Part shown: positions 41,680-50,040 of the stretch, piece after piece | How positions within the stretch are numbered: position 1 is the first letter of the stretch | Layout of the letters: every line of letters starts with the position of its first letter | NCBI RefSeq assembly: GCF_015712165.1 | Contig: NZ_JADPZX010000001.1 | Location: 4,481,001-4,545,000 of the forward strand | Direction: 5' to 3' | Source: Streptomyces spinoverrucosus | GTDB taxonomy: Bacteria > Actinomycetota > Actinomycetes > Streptomycetales > Streptomycetaceae | DNA length: 64,000 nt | The notes under the pieces: generated by a model | Databases searched by the model: none | The model's input: only the letters and a program-made list of their open reading frames with translations | What the model was told of the DNA's origin: nothing | Position numbers and translations under genes: made by a program

Positions 41680-42635
41680 ACGGCCGCCACCTCCTCCTTC
41701 TGCGCCGCGGACATCCGCCCGGCGATCTGCAGGAACGCCTCCTCCAGCGAGGCCGACCGCACATCCAGCCCGCGCAGTTCGACCCCGGCTCCCCGGGCCC
41801 ACACCAGTAGCTCGGTGGCCGTCCGCTGCACCTCGTGCGTCCGCAGCCGTACGACTCGCCCGGCCACCTCGTGCCCGACGACCCCCAGTTCGCCCAGGGA
41901 CGGCAGATCCCCGAGGAAGTAGGCCTCGGGCAGCTCGAAGGAGATCCGGGCCGGCTGGGACGCCGTCACCTCGGCGGGCGTCCCGGCCGCCGCGATCCGC
42001 CCCTCGTGCAGGATCGCCAGCCGGTCGGCGAGCCCCTCGGCCTCCTCCAGGTAGTGCGTGGTCAGCAGCACCGTCGTCCCGGTGTCGCGCAGCTGCCGGA
42101 CCAACTCCCAGGTGTCCCGCCGCCCCTCGGCGTCCAGTCCGGTCGTCGGCTCGTCCAGGAACAGCACCTCGGGCTTGCCGAGCAACGCCAGCGCCAGGTC
42201 CAGCCGCCGCCGTTCACCCCCGGACAGCTGCTTCACCCGTACGCCGGACCGCTCGCCGAGTCCGACGAGCTCCAGCGCCTCGCCCACCGGCCGCGCCCCA
42301 CTCGTACAGCCCGCCCACATCCGGACGGTCTCCCCGACGGTCAGCTCCGACGGAAAGCCACCCTCCTGCAACATCACCCCGGTCCGTGGCCGTACGGCGG
42401 CCCGCTCGGCGTAGGGATCGTGTCCCAGCACCCGCACCCGGCCCCCGGCCGGGGCCGCGAGGCCCTCCAGCAGTTCAACGGTCGAGGTCTTGCCCGCCCC
42501 GTTGGTGCCCAGCAGCGCGAAGACCTCGGCATGTTTCACGTGGAACGTGATCCCACGCACCGCCTCGAACCCGCCCCCGTAGACACGCCTCAGGTCGGTG
42601 ACCTCGATCACGTGCTCGTGCTCGTTCGTGTTCAT
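41676..42635 (-). CDS. ABC transporter ATP-binding protein (drug-export type)
   Basis: The 319-residue ATPase has Walker A LLGTNGAGKTSTVE, Q-loop VMLQEGGFPSEL, signature VKQLSGGERRRLDLALAL, Walker B VLFLDEPTTGLD and H-loop LLTTHYLEEAE, plus a C-terminal extension typical of the DrrA/CcmA exporter group. ATG 42635 is the first gene of the operon with the permease, kinase and response regulator. The palindromic operator begins 44 bp upstream. Confidence 0.94.
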   Translation of the reverse strand: MNTNEHEHVIEVTDLRRVYGGGFEAVRGITFHVKHAEVFALLGTNGAGKTSTVELLEGLAAPAGGRVRVLGHDPYAERAAVRPRTGVMLQEGGFPSELTVGETVRMWAGCTSGARPVGEALELVGLGERSGVRVKQLSGGERRRLDLALALLGKPEVLFLDEPTTGLDAEGRRDTWELVRQLRDTGTTVLLTTHYLEEAEGLADRLAILHEGRIAAAGTPAEVTASQPARISFELPEAYFLGDLPSLGELGVVGHEVAGRVVRLRTHEVQRTATELLVWARGAGVELRGLDVRSASLEEAFLQIAGRMSAAQKEEVAAV

Positions 42636-42678
42636 GGCTTCAGCATCCCGGCGACGAAAACCCGGAAGCAGTGCGCGA

Positions 42679-42705
42679 TGTCATCACTGCACATGACAAA
42701 TGTCA
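42679..42705. promoter_or_regulatory. double palindrome upstream of the ABC/two-component operon
   Basis: TGTCAT (42679-42684), 8 bases, ATGACA (42693-42698) is a perfect inverted repeat. Its right arm also forms TGACA-AA-TGTCA (42694-42705). Three regularly spaced half-sites fit binding of dimers of the NarL-type regulator encoded in the operon. Confidence 0.6.
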
Positions 42706-42726
42706 GAAGGCCTCAGGGCACACGCG

Positions 42727-42755
42727 AAAGGCCCCGGTCGACGACCGGGGCCTTT
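42727..42755. terminator. bidirectional terminator-like hairpin
   Basis: AAAGGCCCCGG / CCGGGGCCTTT with a 7-base loop, between the ABC operon promoter and tRNA-Gly. The flanking A and T runs suit termination of the leftward tRNA transcript. Confidence 0.75.
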
Positions 42756-42763
42756 CACAATGG

Positions 42764-42836
42764 AGCGGACGACGAGGCTCGAACTCGCGACCTCAACCTT
42801 GGCAAGGTTGCGCTCTACCAACTGAGCTACGTCCGC
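42764..42836 (-). tRNA. tRNA-Gly(GCC), second copy
   Basis: Identical over its full 73 bases to the gene at 38965-39037, with anticodon GCC and no encoded CCA. It is followed upstream on the same strand by the UCC isoacceptor at 42917. Confidence 0.96.
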
Positions 42837-42916
42837 ATTGCTCCCGACCAGCTTTCACCGATCGGTGCGAGCACCAGCCTACCTGATCCACAGGAGTGGT
42901 CTGTACGGCGATGCAG

Positions 42917-42988
42917 AGCGGGTGACAGGAATCGCACACTGCGCCTTCCCCCTGGAAGGGGGATGTTCTACTACTGAACTACACCCGC
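42917..42988 (-). tRNA. tRNA-Gly(TCC) with abnormal D and T loops
   Basis: Acceptor GCGGGTG / CACCCGC, D-stem GTTC / GAAC, and anticodon stem TCCCC / GGGGA with loop CTTCCAG (anticodon TCC) are all sound, discriminator T. However the D-loop AGTAGTA lacks the usual GG. The T-arm region CAGTGTGCGATTCCTGT has GTGC where TTC should stand and forms at best four pairs with an enlarged loop. It is either a specialised tRNA or a degenerate gene. Confidence 0.82.
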
Positions 42989-43111
42989 ATGTTCCGTGAG
43001 CTGGGCTTTTCCGGCCCCGCCCCTCGGCGTGCTCCAGACTCTAGCTGATCACCGGGGGTGCTGTGCAAGTCGGATGCTCCGAGGGGCGCGTGAGCGGCCG
43101 TCGAGCGCGGT

Positions 43112-43429
43112 TCACTGGGCCGCGGTGAACGCCTCGTACACCTTTTTGGGGATGCGGCCGCGCGCGGGGACGTCCATCTTGTTGGCCTGCGCCCAGGCCC
43201 GTACGGCCGCCGGGTCGGGGGCGACCTCCGTCTGCCGGTAGGCCTTGCCCGACTTCGACCGCTTGCGGCCGGCCTCCACGTAGGGCGCGAGCGCCTTACG
43301 CAGTTTCTTGGCATTGGCTTCATTCAGGTCGATCTCGTACGACTTGCCGTCGAGTCCGAAGGCGATCGTTTCCGCCGCTTCCGAGCCGTCGATGTCGTCA
43401 AAGAGAGTGACCACGACCTTCTGCGCCAC
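43112..43429 (-). CDS. Lsr2-family nucleoid-associated protein (probably the LsrL paralogue)
   Basis: This xenogeneic silencer-type protein binds A/T-rich DNA. The 105-residue product has the N-terminal dimerisation domain (AQKVVVTLFDDIDGSEAAET, IAFGLDGKSYEIDLNEANA) and the C-terminal DNA-binding domain with the RGR hook (WAQANKMDVPARGRIPKKVY). The open frame extends to 43480, but GTG 43429 begins the canonical sequence and has AAGGGA upstream. Position beside purS corresponds, as I recall, to SCO4076 (LsrL) rather than the main lsr2 gene. It is divergent from purSQL. Confidence 0.9.
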   Translation of the reverse strand: MAQKVVVTLFDDIDGSEAAETIAFGLDGKSYEIDLNEANAKKLRKALAPYVEAGRKRSKSGKAYRQTEVAPDPAAVRAWAQANKMDVPARGRIPKKVYEAFTAAQ

Positions 43430-43738
43430 GAATATCGGTCCCTTCGTACGGCTGTCTATCCAGCTCAGCTGCGATGACATGCCGAGTGTCGGCTATTGCC
43501 AATTCATTTGTACAGTGCCCGGCAAAGCATTGTGAAGCCCGACTAAATCTCTCCGCGTGTCCGGGCGCAATAGCTCTCGCGGGTGGATCTCGGATCTTTC
43601 CTGGAACTTTTCGTGAACACGCCCCGTCGATGCGTGACCGTGACCATCGATCCGTAGCTTCCTACAACTCTACCCGCGTAGAAATTTTGTGCGGGTAGTC
43701 TGAAGGAACCTGCTCAGCACCACACACCGGGAGTGCCA
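43430..43738. promoter_or_regulatory. divergent promoter region of lsrL and purSQL with an inverted repeat
   Basis: No gene is present. CTACCCGC (43670-43677) and GCGGGTAG (43691-43698) form a perfect 8-bp inverted repeat with a 13-base A/T-rich spacer. The right arm overlaps TAGTCT (43696-43701), a possible -10 for purS. The region may be an operator or a transcript leader hairpin. Confidence 0.5.
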
Positions 43739-44002
43739 GTGGCACGCGTCGTAGTCGACGTCATGCTCAAGCCGGAGATCCTCGACCCCCAGGGCCAGGC
43801 GGTGCAGCGCGCACTGCCGCGCCTCGGTTTCGACGGCATCTCCGACGTACGTCAGGGAAAGCGATTCGAACTGGAAGTGGACGGACCGGTCGATGAGGCC
43901 GCCCTCGCCCGCATCCACCAGGTCGCGGAATCCTTCCTCGCCAACACCGTGATCGAGGACTTCACCGTCAAGGTGGAGGAAGTCGCGGAGGCGGCGAAGT
44001 GA
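43739..44002 (+). CDS. purS: phosphoribosylformylglycinamidine synthase subunit PurS
   Basis: The 87-residue scaffold protein of the FGAM synthase complex reads [20 protein letters not shown] and [14 protein letters not shown], the standard PurS sequence. It bridges PurQ and PurL for ammonia transfer. GTG 43739 is preferred over GTG 43733 because GGGAG then lies at proper spacing. The stop overlaps the purQ start (GTGA). Confidence 0.95.
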   Translation: MARVVVDVMLKPEILDPQGQAVQRALPRLGFDGISDVRQGKRFELEVDGPVDEAALARIHQVAESFLANTVIEDFTVKVEEVAEAAK

Positions 44003-44679
44003 CCGCTCGTATTGGCGTCGTCACTTTCCCCGGCAGCCTCGACGACCGGGACACGCAGCGCGCGATCCGTATCGCCGGCGCCGAACCCGTCGCCCTGTGG
44101 CACAAGGACAAGGACCTCAAGCAGGTCGACGCGGTGGTGCTGTGCGGAGGCTTCTCCTACGGCGACTATCTGCGCGCCGGTGCCATCGCCCGCTTCTCGC
44201 CGGTGATGGAGCCCCTCATCGAGCAGGCGAAGGCCGGACTGCCGGTCCTCGGCATCTGCAACGGCTTCCAGATCCTCACCGAGGCCCATCTGCTGCCCGG
44301 CGCGATGCTCGGCAACGACCACCTGCACTTCATCTGCCGGGACCAAAAGCTCCGGGTGGAGAGCGCGAACACCGCCTTCACCAGCGACTTCGTCGCCGGT
44401 CAGGAGATCCACATCCCGCTGAAGAACATGGACGGGCGGTACGTCGCCGACGCGCGCACCCTCGACATGCTGGAGGCGGAGGGCCGGGTCGTCTTCCGCT
44501 ACCTGGACTTCAACCCCAACGGTTCGCTGCGGGACATCGCCGGCATCAGCAACGAGGCCGGAAACGTCGTAGGCCTCATGCCCCACCCGGAGCACGCCGT
44601 GGAGCCGCTGATCGGCACCGGCCGCACCGACGGTCTGCCGTTCTTCACCTCGATCCTCAAGAAGCTGGTCAACGCATGA
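43999..44679 (+). CDS. purQ: phosphoribosylformylglycinamidine synthase subunit PurQ (glutaminase)
   Basis: A class I glutamine amidotransferase that supplies ammonia to PurL. The 226-residue protein has [31 protein letters not shown], the nucleophile elbow [10 protein letters not shown] (catalytic Cys) and [10 protein letters not shown] (His/Glu of the triad). It overlaps purS by four bases and purL by four (ATGA), so the three subunits are co-translated. Confidence 0.97.
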   Translation: MTARIGVVTFPGSLDDRDTQRAIRIAGAEPVALWHKDKDLKQVDAVVLCGGFSYGDYLRAGAIARFSPVMEPLIEQAKAGLPVLGICNGFQILTEAHLLPGAMLGNDHLHFICRDQKLRVESANTAFTSDFVAGQEIHIPLKNMDGRYVADARTLDMLEAEGRVVFRYLDFNPNGSLRDIAGISNEAGNVVGLMPHPEHAVEPLIGTGRTDGLPFFTSILKKLVNA

Positions 44680-46934
44680 GCAGGACGCCTCTGGACACGG
44701 TCGAGCACGCGGCCGCGACCCCCGACGTCGAGCTGCCCTGGGCCGAACTCGGCCTGAAGAAGGACGAGTACGAGCGTGTGGTCGAGATCCTCGGCCGCCG
44801 CCCGACCGGCGCCGAGCTCGCCATGTACTCGGTCATGTGGTCCGAGCACTGCAGCTACAAGTCCTCCAAGGTCCACCTCCGCCAGTTCGGCGAGAAGGCC
44901 CCCGAGAACGACGCCCTGCTCGTCGGCATCGGCGAGAACGCCGGTGTCGTCGACGTCGGCCAGGGCTACGCGGTCACCTTCAAGGTCGAGTCGCACAACC
45001 ACCCGTCGTACGTCGAGCCCTACCAGGGCGCGGCCACGGGTGTCGGCGGCATCGTCCGCGACATCATCGCGATGGGCGCCCGCCCGGTCGCGGTGGTCGA
45101 CCCGCTGCGCTTCGGCGCCCCCGACCACCCCGACACCAAGCGCGTCCTGCCCGGCGTCGTCGCCGGCATCGGCGGCTACGGCAACTGCCTGGGCCTGCCC
45201 AACATCGGCGGCGAGGTCGTCTTCGACGCCTGCTACCAGGGCAACCCGCTGGTCAACGCTGGCTGCATCGGTGTGATGCGGCACGAGGACATCCACCTCG
45301 CCAAGGCGTCCGGCGCGGGCAACAAGGTCATCCTGTACGGCGCCCGGACCGGCGGCGACGGCATCGGCGGCGCGTCGATCCTGGCGTCGGAGACCTTCGA
45401 CGACGCGAAGCCGTCGAAGCGCCCCGCCGTCCAGGTCGGCGACCCCTTCCAGGAGAAGCTCCTCATCGAGTGCACCCTGGAGGCGTTCGCCGAGAAGCTG
45501 GTCGTCGGCATCCAGGACCTGGGCGCGGCGGGCCTGTCCTGCGCCACGTCCGAGCTGGCGTCGAACGGCTCGGGCGGCATGACCGTCACGCTGGACGACG
45601 TACCGCTGCGCGACTCGACGCTCTCCCCCGAGGAGATCCTGATGAGCGAGTCGCAGGAGCGGATGTGCGCGGTCGTCGAGCCGGGCAAGGTCGACCGCTT
45701 CCTGGAGATCTGCGAGAAGTGGGACGTCATCGCCACGGTCATCGGCGAGGTGACCGACGGCGACCGCCTGGAGATCTACTGGCACGGCGAGAAGATCGTC
45801 GACGTCGACCCGCGCACGGTCGCCCACGAGGGCCCGACGTACGAGCGCCCGTACGCCCGTCCGTCCTGGCAGGACGCCCTCCAGGCCGACGACGCGGGCA
45901 AGCTGCCGCGCCCGGAGACCTCCAAGGAGCTGAAGGACCAGGTCCTCAAGCTGGTGGCGTCCCCGAACCAGGCGTCGAAGAAGTGGATCACCTCGCAGTA
46001 CGACCACTTCGTGCAGGGCAACACCGTCCTCGCCCAGCCCGAGGACTCCGGCATGATCCGGATCGACGAGAAGACCGGCCTGGGCGTCGCCATCGCCACG
46101 GACGGCAACGGCCGGTACGCCAAGCTGGACCCGTACAAGGGAGCCCAGCTGGCCCTCGCGGAGGCCTACCGGAACGTGGCCACGACCGGCGCCAAGCCGC
46201 TCGCGGTCTCCGACTGCCTGAACTTCGGCTCGCCCGAGGACCCGGCGGTGATGTGGCAGTTCGCGGAGGCGGTACGGGGCCTGGCGGACGCCTGCCAGCA
46301 GCTCGGTACGCCGGTGACCGGCGGCAATGTCTCGCTCTACAACCAGACGGGCGAGGCGGCGATCCACCCGACGCCGGTCGTCGCGGTCCTCGGCGTGATC
46401 GACGACGTCGCCCGCCGTACGCCGGTCGGTTTCCAGGAGGACGGGCAGCTGCTGTACGTCCTCGGCGACACGCGCGAGGAGTTCGGCGGCTCGGCCTGGT
46501 CCCAGGTCGTCCACGACCACCTCGGCGGCCTGCCGCCCGAGGTCGACCTGGAGCGCGAGCGGCTGCTGGCCGAGATCCTGATCTCCGCCTCCCGCGACGG
46601 AATGATCGACTCCGCGCACGACCTGTCGGACGGCGGCCTGATCCAGGCGGTCGTCGAGTCGGCGCTGCTCGGCGGCAAGGGCGCCCGCCTGGTCGTCCCC
46701 GACGGCCTGGACGCGTTCACGTTCCTCTTCTCCGAGTCCGCGGGCCGCGCGATCGTCGCCGTCCCGCGCTCCGAGGAACTCCGCTTCACCGACATGTGCA
46801 ACGCCCGCGGCCTCCCGGTCACCCGCATCGGCGTCGTCGACGGCGACACGGTGGACGTCCAGGGCGAGTTCGCCCTCTCCCTGGAGGAACTGCGCGAGGC
46901 GCACGAGGGGACGATCCCGGCGCTGCTTGCCTGA
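44676..46934 (+). CDS. purL: phosphoribosylformylglycinamidine synthase subunit PurL (small type)
   Basis: The 752-residue synthetase subunit converts FGAR to FGAM. It shows the PurM-like ATPase fold twice: [71 protein letters not shown] and [19 protein letters not shown]. Its length matches small PurL, which needs the separate PurS and PurQ encoded just upstream. ATG 44676 overlaps the purQ stop; the longer open frame to 44097 is a shadow of purQ. A strong terminator follows. Confidence 0.97.
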   Translation: MSRTPLDTVEHAAATPDVELPWAELGLKKDEYERVVEILGRRPTGAELAMYSVMWSEHCSYKSSKVHLRQFGEKAPENDALLVGIGENAGVVDVGQGYAVTFKVESHNHPSYVEPYQGAATGVGGIVRDIIAMGARPVAVVDPLRFGAPDHPDTKRVLPGVVAGIGGYGNCLGLPNIGGEVVFDACYQGNPLVNAGCIGVMRHEDIHLAKASGAGNKVILYGARTGGDGIGGASILASETFDDAKPSKRPAVQVGDPFQEKLLIECTLEAFAEKLVVGIQDLGAAGLSCATSELASNGSGGMTVTLDDVPLRDSTLSPEEILMSESQERMCAVVEPGKVDRFLEICEKWDVIATVIGEVTDGDRLEIYWHGEKIVDVDPRTVAHEGPTYERPYARPSWQDALQADDAGKLPRPETSKELKDQVLKLVASPNQASKKWITSQYDHFVQGNTVLAQPEDSGMIRIDEKTGLGVAIATDGNGRYAKLDPYKGAQLALAEAYRNVATTGAKPLAVSDCLNFGSPEDPAVMWQFAEAVRGLADACQQLGTPVTGGNVSLYNQTGEAAIHPTPVVAVLGVIDDVARRTPVGFQEDGQLLYVLGDTREEFGGSAWSQVVHDHLGGLPPEVDLERERLLAEILISASRDGMIDSAHDLSDGGLIQAVVESALLGGKGARLVVPDGLDAFTFLFSESAGRAIVAVPRSEELRFTDMCNARGLPVTRIGVVDGDTVDVQGEFALSLEELREAHEGTIPALLA

Positions 46935-46952
46935 CTTCCCCCGACACCAACC

Positions 46953-46989
46953 GTGAAGGCCCCGCCCGTTGCCAGGGCGGGGCCTTCAC
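46953..46989 (+). terminator. terminator of purSQL
   Basis: A perfect 15-bp stem GTGAAGGCCCCGCCC / GGGCGGGGCCTTCAC with a 7-base loop, 19 bp after the purL stop. Confidence 0.85.
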
Positions 46990-47048
46990 GTGTGCGCACG
47001 GCGTTGTCGGTGGCTCCTGGTAGCTTCGGCGGAACCTGGGGATCACGG

Positions 47049-48302
47049 GTGACCGGGGGAGCGGTGAAGGTACCTGACCGCGTACGGAAGTTCGCGAACG
47101 TAGTGCTGTGTCTGGTGGCCGTTGCGGGCATCGGGTGGAGTGGCCGGGAGATCTGGCAGGTGTGGGACGGGCGGCGGCAGATCGACGAGGCCTGCGCCGG
47201 GCTCGTCCCCGCCGGGCGGGTGCTCGCGCTCTCCCCGGCGGGCGGCACCATCACGCACCGGCAGGGTGAAGAGGGCGTGATCGAGCTGGATTCCCTGTCG
47301 TCGGGCCAGGACTGCGAGATATTCAGCACCGAGGCTGGGGAGAAGTTCGGCACGGACACCGGCGAGCGCTGGTTCTTCACCGGTGCGGTGGGTGCTCTTC
47401 CCGCCGACAGCCCTGTGGTCGTCGACGACCCGCTGGAGTTCCTCATCGATCCCTTCGGCCGTCGCACCTACCCCCAGCAGCCGCTCGGGAACGGAATCGT
47501 CGGTGTCCTCACCCGCTCAGGAGTGGTCGTCCAACTGCCGTGCGCCGAGGGCAAGATGGACGGGCGGCCCGTGGGAGCCGCGCTGTGGGCGCGTGCCGAG
47601 TTGACGGAGACATCCAGGTTCGGTGAAGACGGCCAGCTCACCGCCCACGACCGTGACATCCTCGCCGAGACCGCCGTCCTCACCGCCAACAATCTCGCCG
47701 AACGGCTGGGTTGCGCCGACCGCCTACCGGACCCATCCCGGGACATACCGGCGCTGACCGAGGGCCCGATCCCGGCCGACCGCGCGAACGGCACCTGCGC
47801 CTGGTATCGCAAGGCCGGCTTCCCCCGCCGGGAAAACTTCGCGGATCAGGTGCTGGAGAGCCGTGTGGACGACGAACTCTGGGACGAGAGCTGCGGTCTG
47901 ATACTCAGTGACGGTCTGGCGAACGGGCTCTACATTGCCGAGGCGGACCGCCACGACACGCTGACCGAGCCGCAGAACCCCGGCCAGTGGTTCGTCTCCC
48001 TGCACACCTATCGGGGCGAGGACGCGAAGAACGTCCACCTCAAGGACCCCGACTTCGCCGACACCCCGGCCCCGGCGACACCCGGAAAGGCCGGCCGCAG
48101 CAGCGAGGAGCCGATCTGGTGGGCCTCCTCCGTCTGCGCCGGCGCACCCCAGATCCACACGATGACCATGGCGTACGGCTACGACAAGCTGATGGCACCC
48201 GAGTACGAGAAGGTGTTCCGCGCATACGTCACGGACGTCACCGGCCGCCGGGGCTGCACGGACGTGAAGTTCCCCGCGCCCGGCACCTTCCGCGCCGATT
48301 AG
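47049..48302 (+). CDS. hypothetical membrane-anchored protein
   Basis: The 417-residue protein has one N-terminal transmembrane segment (VVLCLVAVAGIGWSGREIW) and a large, presumably extracytoplasmic domain with several cysteines (QDCEIFSTE, VQLPCAEGKMDG, NGTCAWYRKAGFP, DESCGLILSD, SVCAGAPQ, RRGCTDVKFPAP) that could form disulfides. The open frame goes back to 46953 across the purL terminator, so I start at GTG 47049, which has GGGGA seven bases upstream. I do not recognise the domain; similar proteins are common in Streptomyces as hypotheticals. Confidence 0.78.
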   Translation: MTGGAVKVPDRVRKFANVVLCLVAVAGIGWSGREIWQVWDGRRQIDEACAGLVPAGRVLALSPAGGTITHRQGEEGVIELDSLSSGQDCEIFSTEAGEKFGTDTGERWFFTGAVGALPADSPVVVDDPLEFLIDPFGRRTYPQQPLGNGIVGVLTRSGVVVQLPCAEGKMDGRPVGAALWARAELTETSRFGEDGQLTAHDRDILAETAVLTANNLAERLGCADRLPDPSRDIPALTEGPIPADRANGTCAWYRKAGFPRRENFADQVLESRVDDELWDESCGLILSDGLANGLYIAEADRHDTLTEPQNPGQWFVSLHTYRGEDAKNVHLKDPDFADTPAPATPGKAGRSSEEPIWWASSVCAGAPQIHTMTMAYGYDKLMAPEYEKVFRAYVTDVTGRRGCTDVKFPAPGTFRAD

Positions 48303-48312
48303 GCTCACCGCC

Positions 48313-49110
48313 ATGCCCCCGGCCAAGAAGCGCCCCCGCAGCTACGACCCCGCCAAGACCCGCGCTGCCGTGCTGGCACAGTTCGGTGGCGTCCGGGACG
48401 CCGTCCGGACGCTGACGCCCGAGCAGCTCGCCCTGCCCACCCGTCTGGGCGACTGGACCGTGCGGGACCTGGTCGCGCACACCGGAACGGCCCTCGCGGC
48501 CGTCAGTCGGCTGCTCGCCGAACCCGAGCCGCCGAAGCAGGACGGTCGGCTGGTCGACTGGCCGGCAGCGATCGCCGCCGACGCGCCCGCCATCGCCGAC
48601 ACCGCCCGCCACCTGGCCGAACAGCACCCCGACCTCGACACCCACCTCGCCGACGTAGAGCGGCGTTTCATCGCCGACCTCGACGCGCACCCGGGCACCC
48701 GGCTGCTCCCCACCAGCGCCGGCGCGCTGCCCCTGGCCGACTACGTCGTCACCCGCACCGTGGAGCTGGTCGTCCACACCGACGACCTGAACGCCGCCGT
48801 GCCGGGACTGGACATCCCGTACGACCGGCAGGCCCTCGCCGCGGCCACCCGGCTGCTCGCCGACGCGCTCGCCGCGAAGGCCCCCGGTGGTTCGACCGAG
48901 GTGCGGATCCCTCCGTACGCCGTGGTGCAGTGCGTCGAGGGGCCGAGGCACACCCGGGGCACCCCGCCCAACGTCGTCGAGACCGACCCGCTGACCTGGC
49001 TCCGGCTCGCGACCGGCCGTCTCACCTGGCAGGAGGCGGTCACCAACACCGAGGTGAGCGCCAGCGGGGAACGGGCCGACCTGGAGAAGCTCCTTCCGCT
49101 GATGTCCTGA
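48313..49110 (+). CDS. maleylpyruvate isomerase-family (DinB-like) mycothiol-dependent protein
   Basis: The 265-residue protein has the MDMPI/DinB N-terminal four-helix bundle with the first metal-ligand His in VRDLVAHTGTALAAVSRLL and a further His in VVTRTVELVVHTDDLNAAVP. A C-terminal sterol-carrier-like domain follows (TRGTPPNVVETDPLTWLRLA). Family members use mycothiol as cofactor. Substrate is unknown here. ATG 48313 starts ten bases after the preceding stop. Confidence 0.85.
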   Translation: MPPAKKRPRSYDPAKTRAAVLAQFGGVRDAVRTLTPEQLALPTRLGDWTVRDLVAHTGTALAAVSRLLAEPEPPKQDGRLVDWPAAIAADAPAIADTARHLAEQHPDLDTHLADVERRFIADLDAHPGTRLLPTSAGALPLADYVVTRTVELVVHTDDLNAAVPGLDIPYDRQALAAATRLLADALAAKAPGGSTEVRIPPYAVVQCVEGPRHTRGTPPNVVETDPLTWLRLATGRLTWQEAVTNTEVSASGERADLEKLLPLMS

Positions 49111-49165
49111 GATGCCGATGTCCCCGGACGGGAACCAACCACCCCACCCGTCCCGTCGAATCGGC

Positions 49166-49978
49166 ATGTACAGGCAGAAGCAGCGCATCACCCTCACCGC
49201 GGCCCTCGCTCTCCTCCCCCTCGCCGCCGCCTGCGGCAGCGAGCAGGCGGGCAGCACGACGGCCGACGCCAGGAAGCCCGTCACGGGCGTCCACTGGGCC
49301 GTCGACAGCGTCACCGTCGACGGCAAGCAGCACAAGGCGCCCACCGACGCGCACGTCACGATCGACGAGAGCGGCAAGGCACAGGGCAACTACGGCTGCA
49401 ACCACTTCAGCGCGCAGGCCTCCTTCGACGGTGACCGCGTCCGGCTCGGCGACGCGACGGTGACCGAGATGGCCTGCGAGGACAAGCCCATGACCTTCGA
49501 GCAGAACCTCGCCCGCACCCTCGCCGACGGCCCCCTGAAGACCGAGGTCACCGGCAACAGCCTGACCCTCACCACGGACGCCGGCGACACCGTCCGCCTG
49601 ACCGAGGAGAAGGCCGCCCCGCTGTACGGGACGAAGTGGACGGTCACGACCCTCGGCAAGGGCGGACCGGACGGCGTCGCCGAGCCCCTCCCCAAGGAGG
49701 CCGAGGGCAAGGCGCACCTCACCTTCGACAAGGCAGCGGGCACGGTCAGCGGCCGCCTCACCTGCAACAAGGTGAACGCCGAGGCCACCGTCCGCGACGG
49801 CCGCATCACCCTCGGCCCCGCGTCCACCACGCGCATGATGTGCGAAGCCTCACTCATGGCAACCGAAAAGCGTCTCCTGCGCCTCTTCGACGGCACCGTG
49901 AGCTACCGCCTGGAGCACCGCACCCTCACGCTGACCAGCGAAAACGGCGAGTCGGTGACGGCCGTCGCCGGGCAGTGA
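49166..49978 (+). CDS. META-domain (HslJ-like) lipoprotein
   Basis: The protein starts MYRQKQRITLTAALALLPLA and has a lipobox-like LAAAC for lipid attachment, giving a secreted lipoprotein. Two META/HslJ repeats follow, each with a conserved Cys pair: GNYGCNHFSAQASFDG ... VTEMACEDK, and GRLTCNKVNAEATVRDG ... TTRMMCEAS. The frame is open from ATG 49112, but the signal peptide is best placed if translation begins at ATG 49166. Related proteins are linked to heat shock or antibiotic stress in other bacteria; the role here is unknown. Confidence 0.83.
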   Translation: MYRQKQRITLTAALALLPLAAACGSEQAGSTTADARKPVTGVHWAVDSVTVDGKQHKAPTDAHVTIDESGKAQGNYGCNHFSAQASFDGDRVRLGDATVTEMACEDKPMTFEQNLARTLADGPLKTEVTGNSLTLTTDAGDTVRLTEEKAAPLYGTKWTVTTLGKGGPDGVAEPLPKEAEGKAHLTFDKAAGTVSGRLTCNKVNAEATVRDGRITLGPASTTRMMCEASLMATEKRLLRLFDGTVSYRLEHRTLTLTSENGESVTAVAGQ

Positions 49979-50002
49979 TCCCTTACCGCCCGGTATCCCC
50001 AA

Positions 50003-50040
50003 TTCGGACCAGTGGTCGACCTCGCCTACACTCGGTGGCG
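50003..50040 (+). promoter_or_regulatory. promoter of purF, probably giving a leaderless mRNA
   Basis: TTCGGA (50003-50008) and TACACT (50027-50032), 18 bp apart, resemble -35 and -10 elements. The -10 ends seven bases before the purF GTG at 50040, and no Shine-Dalgarno is present. Confidence 0.5.

Noticed and set aside
44097..44675. In-frame N-terminal extension of purL
   Set aside because: It overlaps purQ completely; the ATGA junction at 44676 and the normal PurL N-terminus fix the start.
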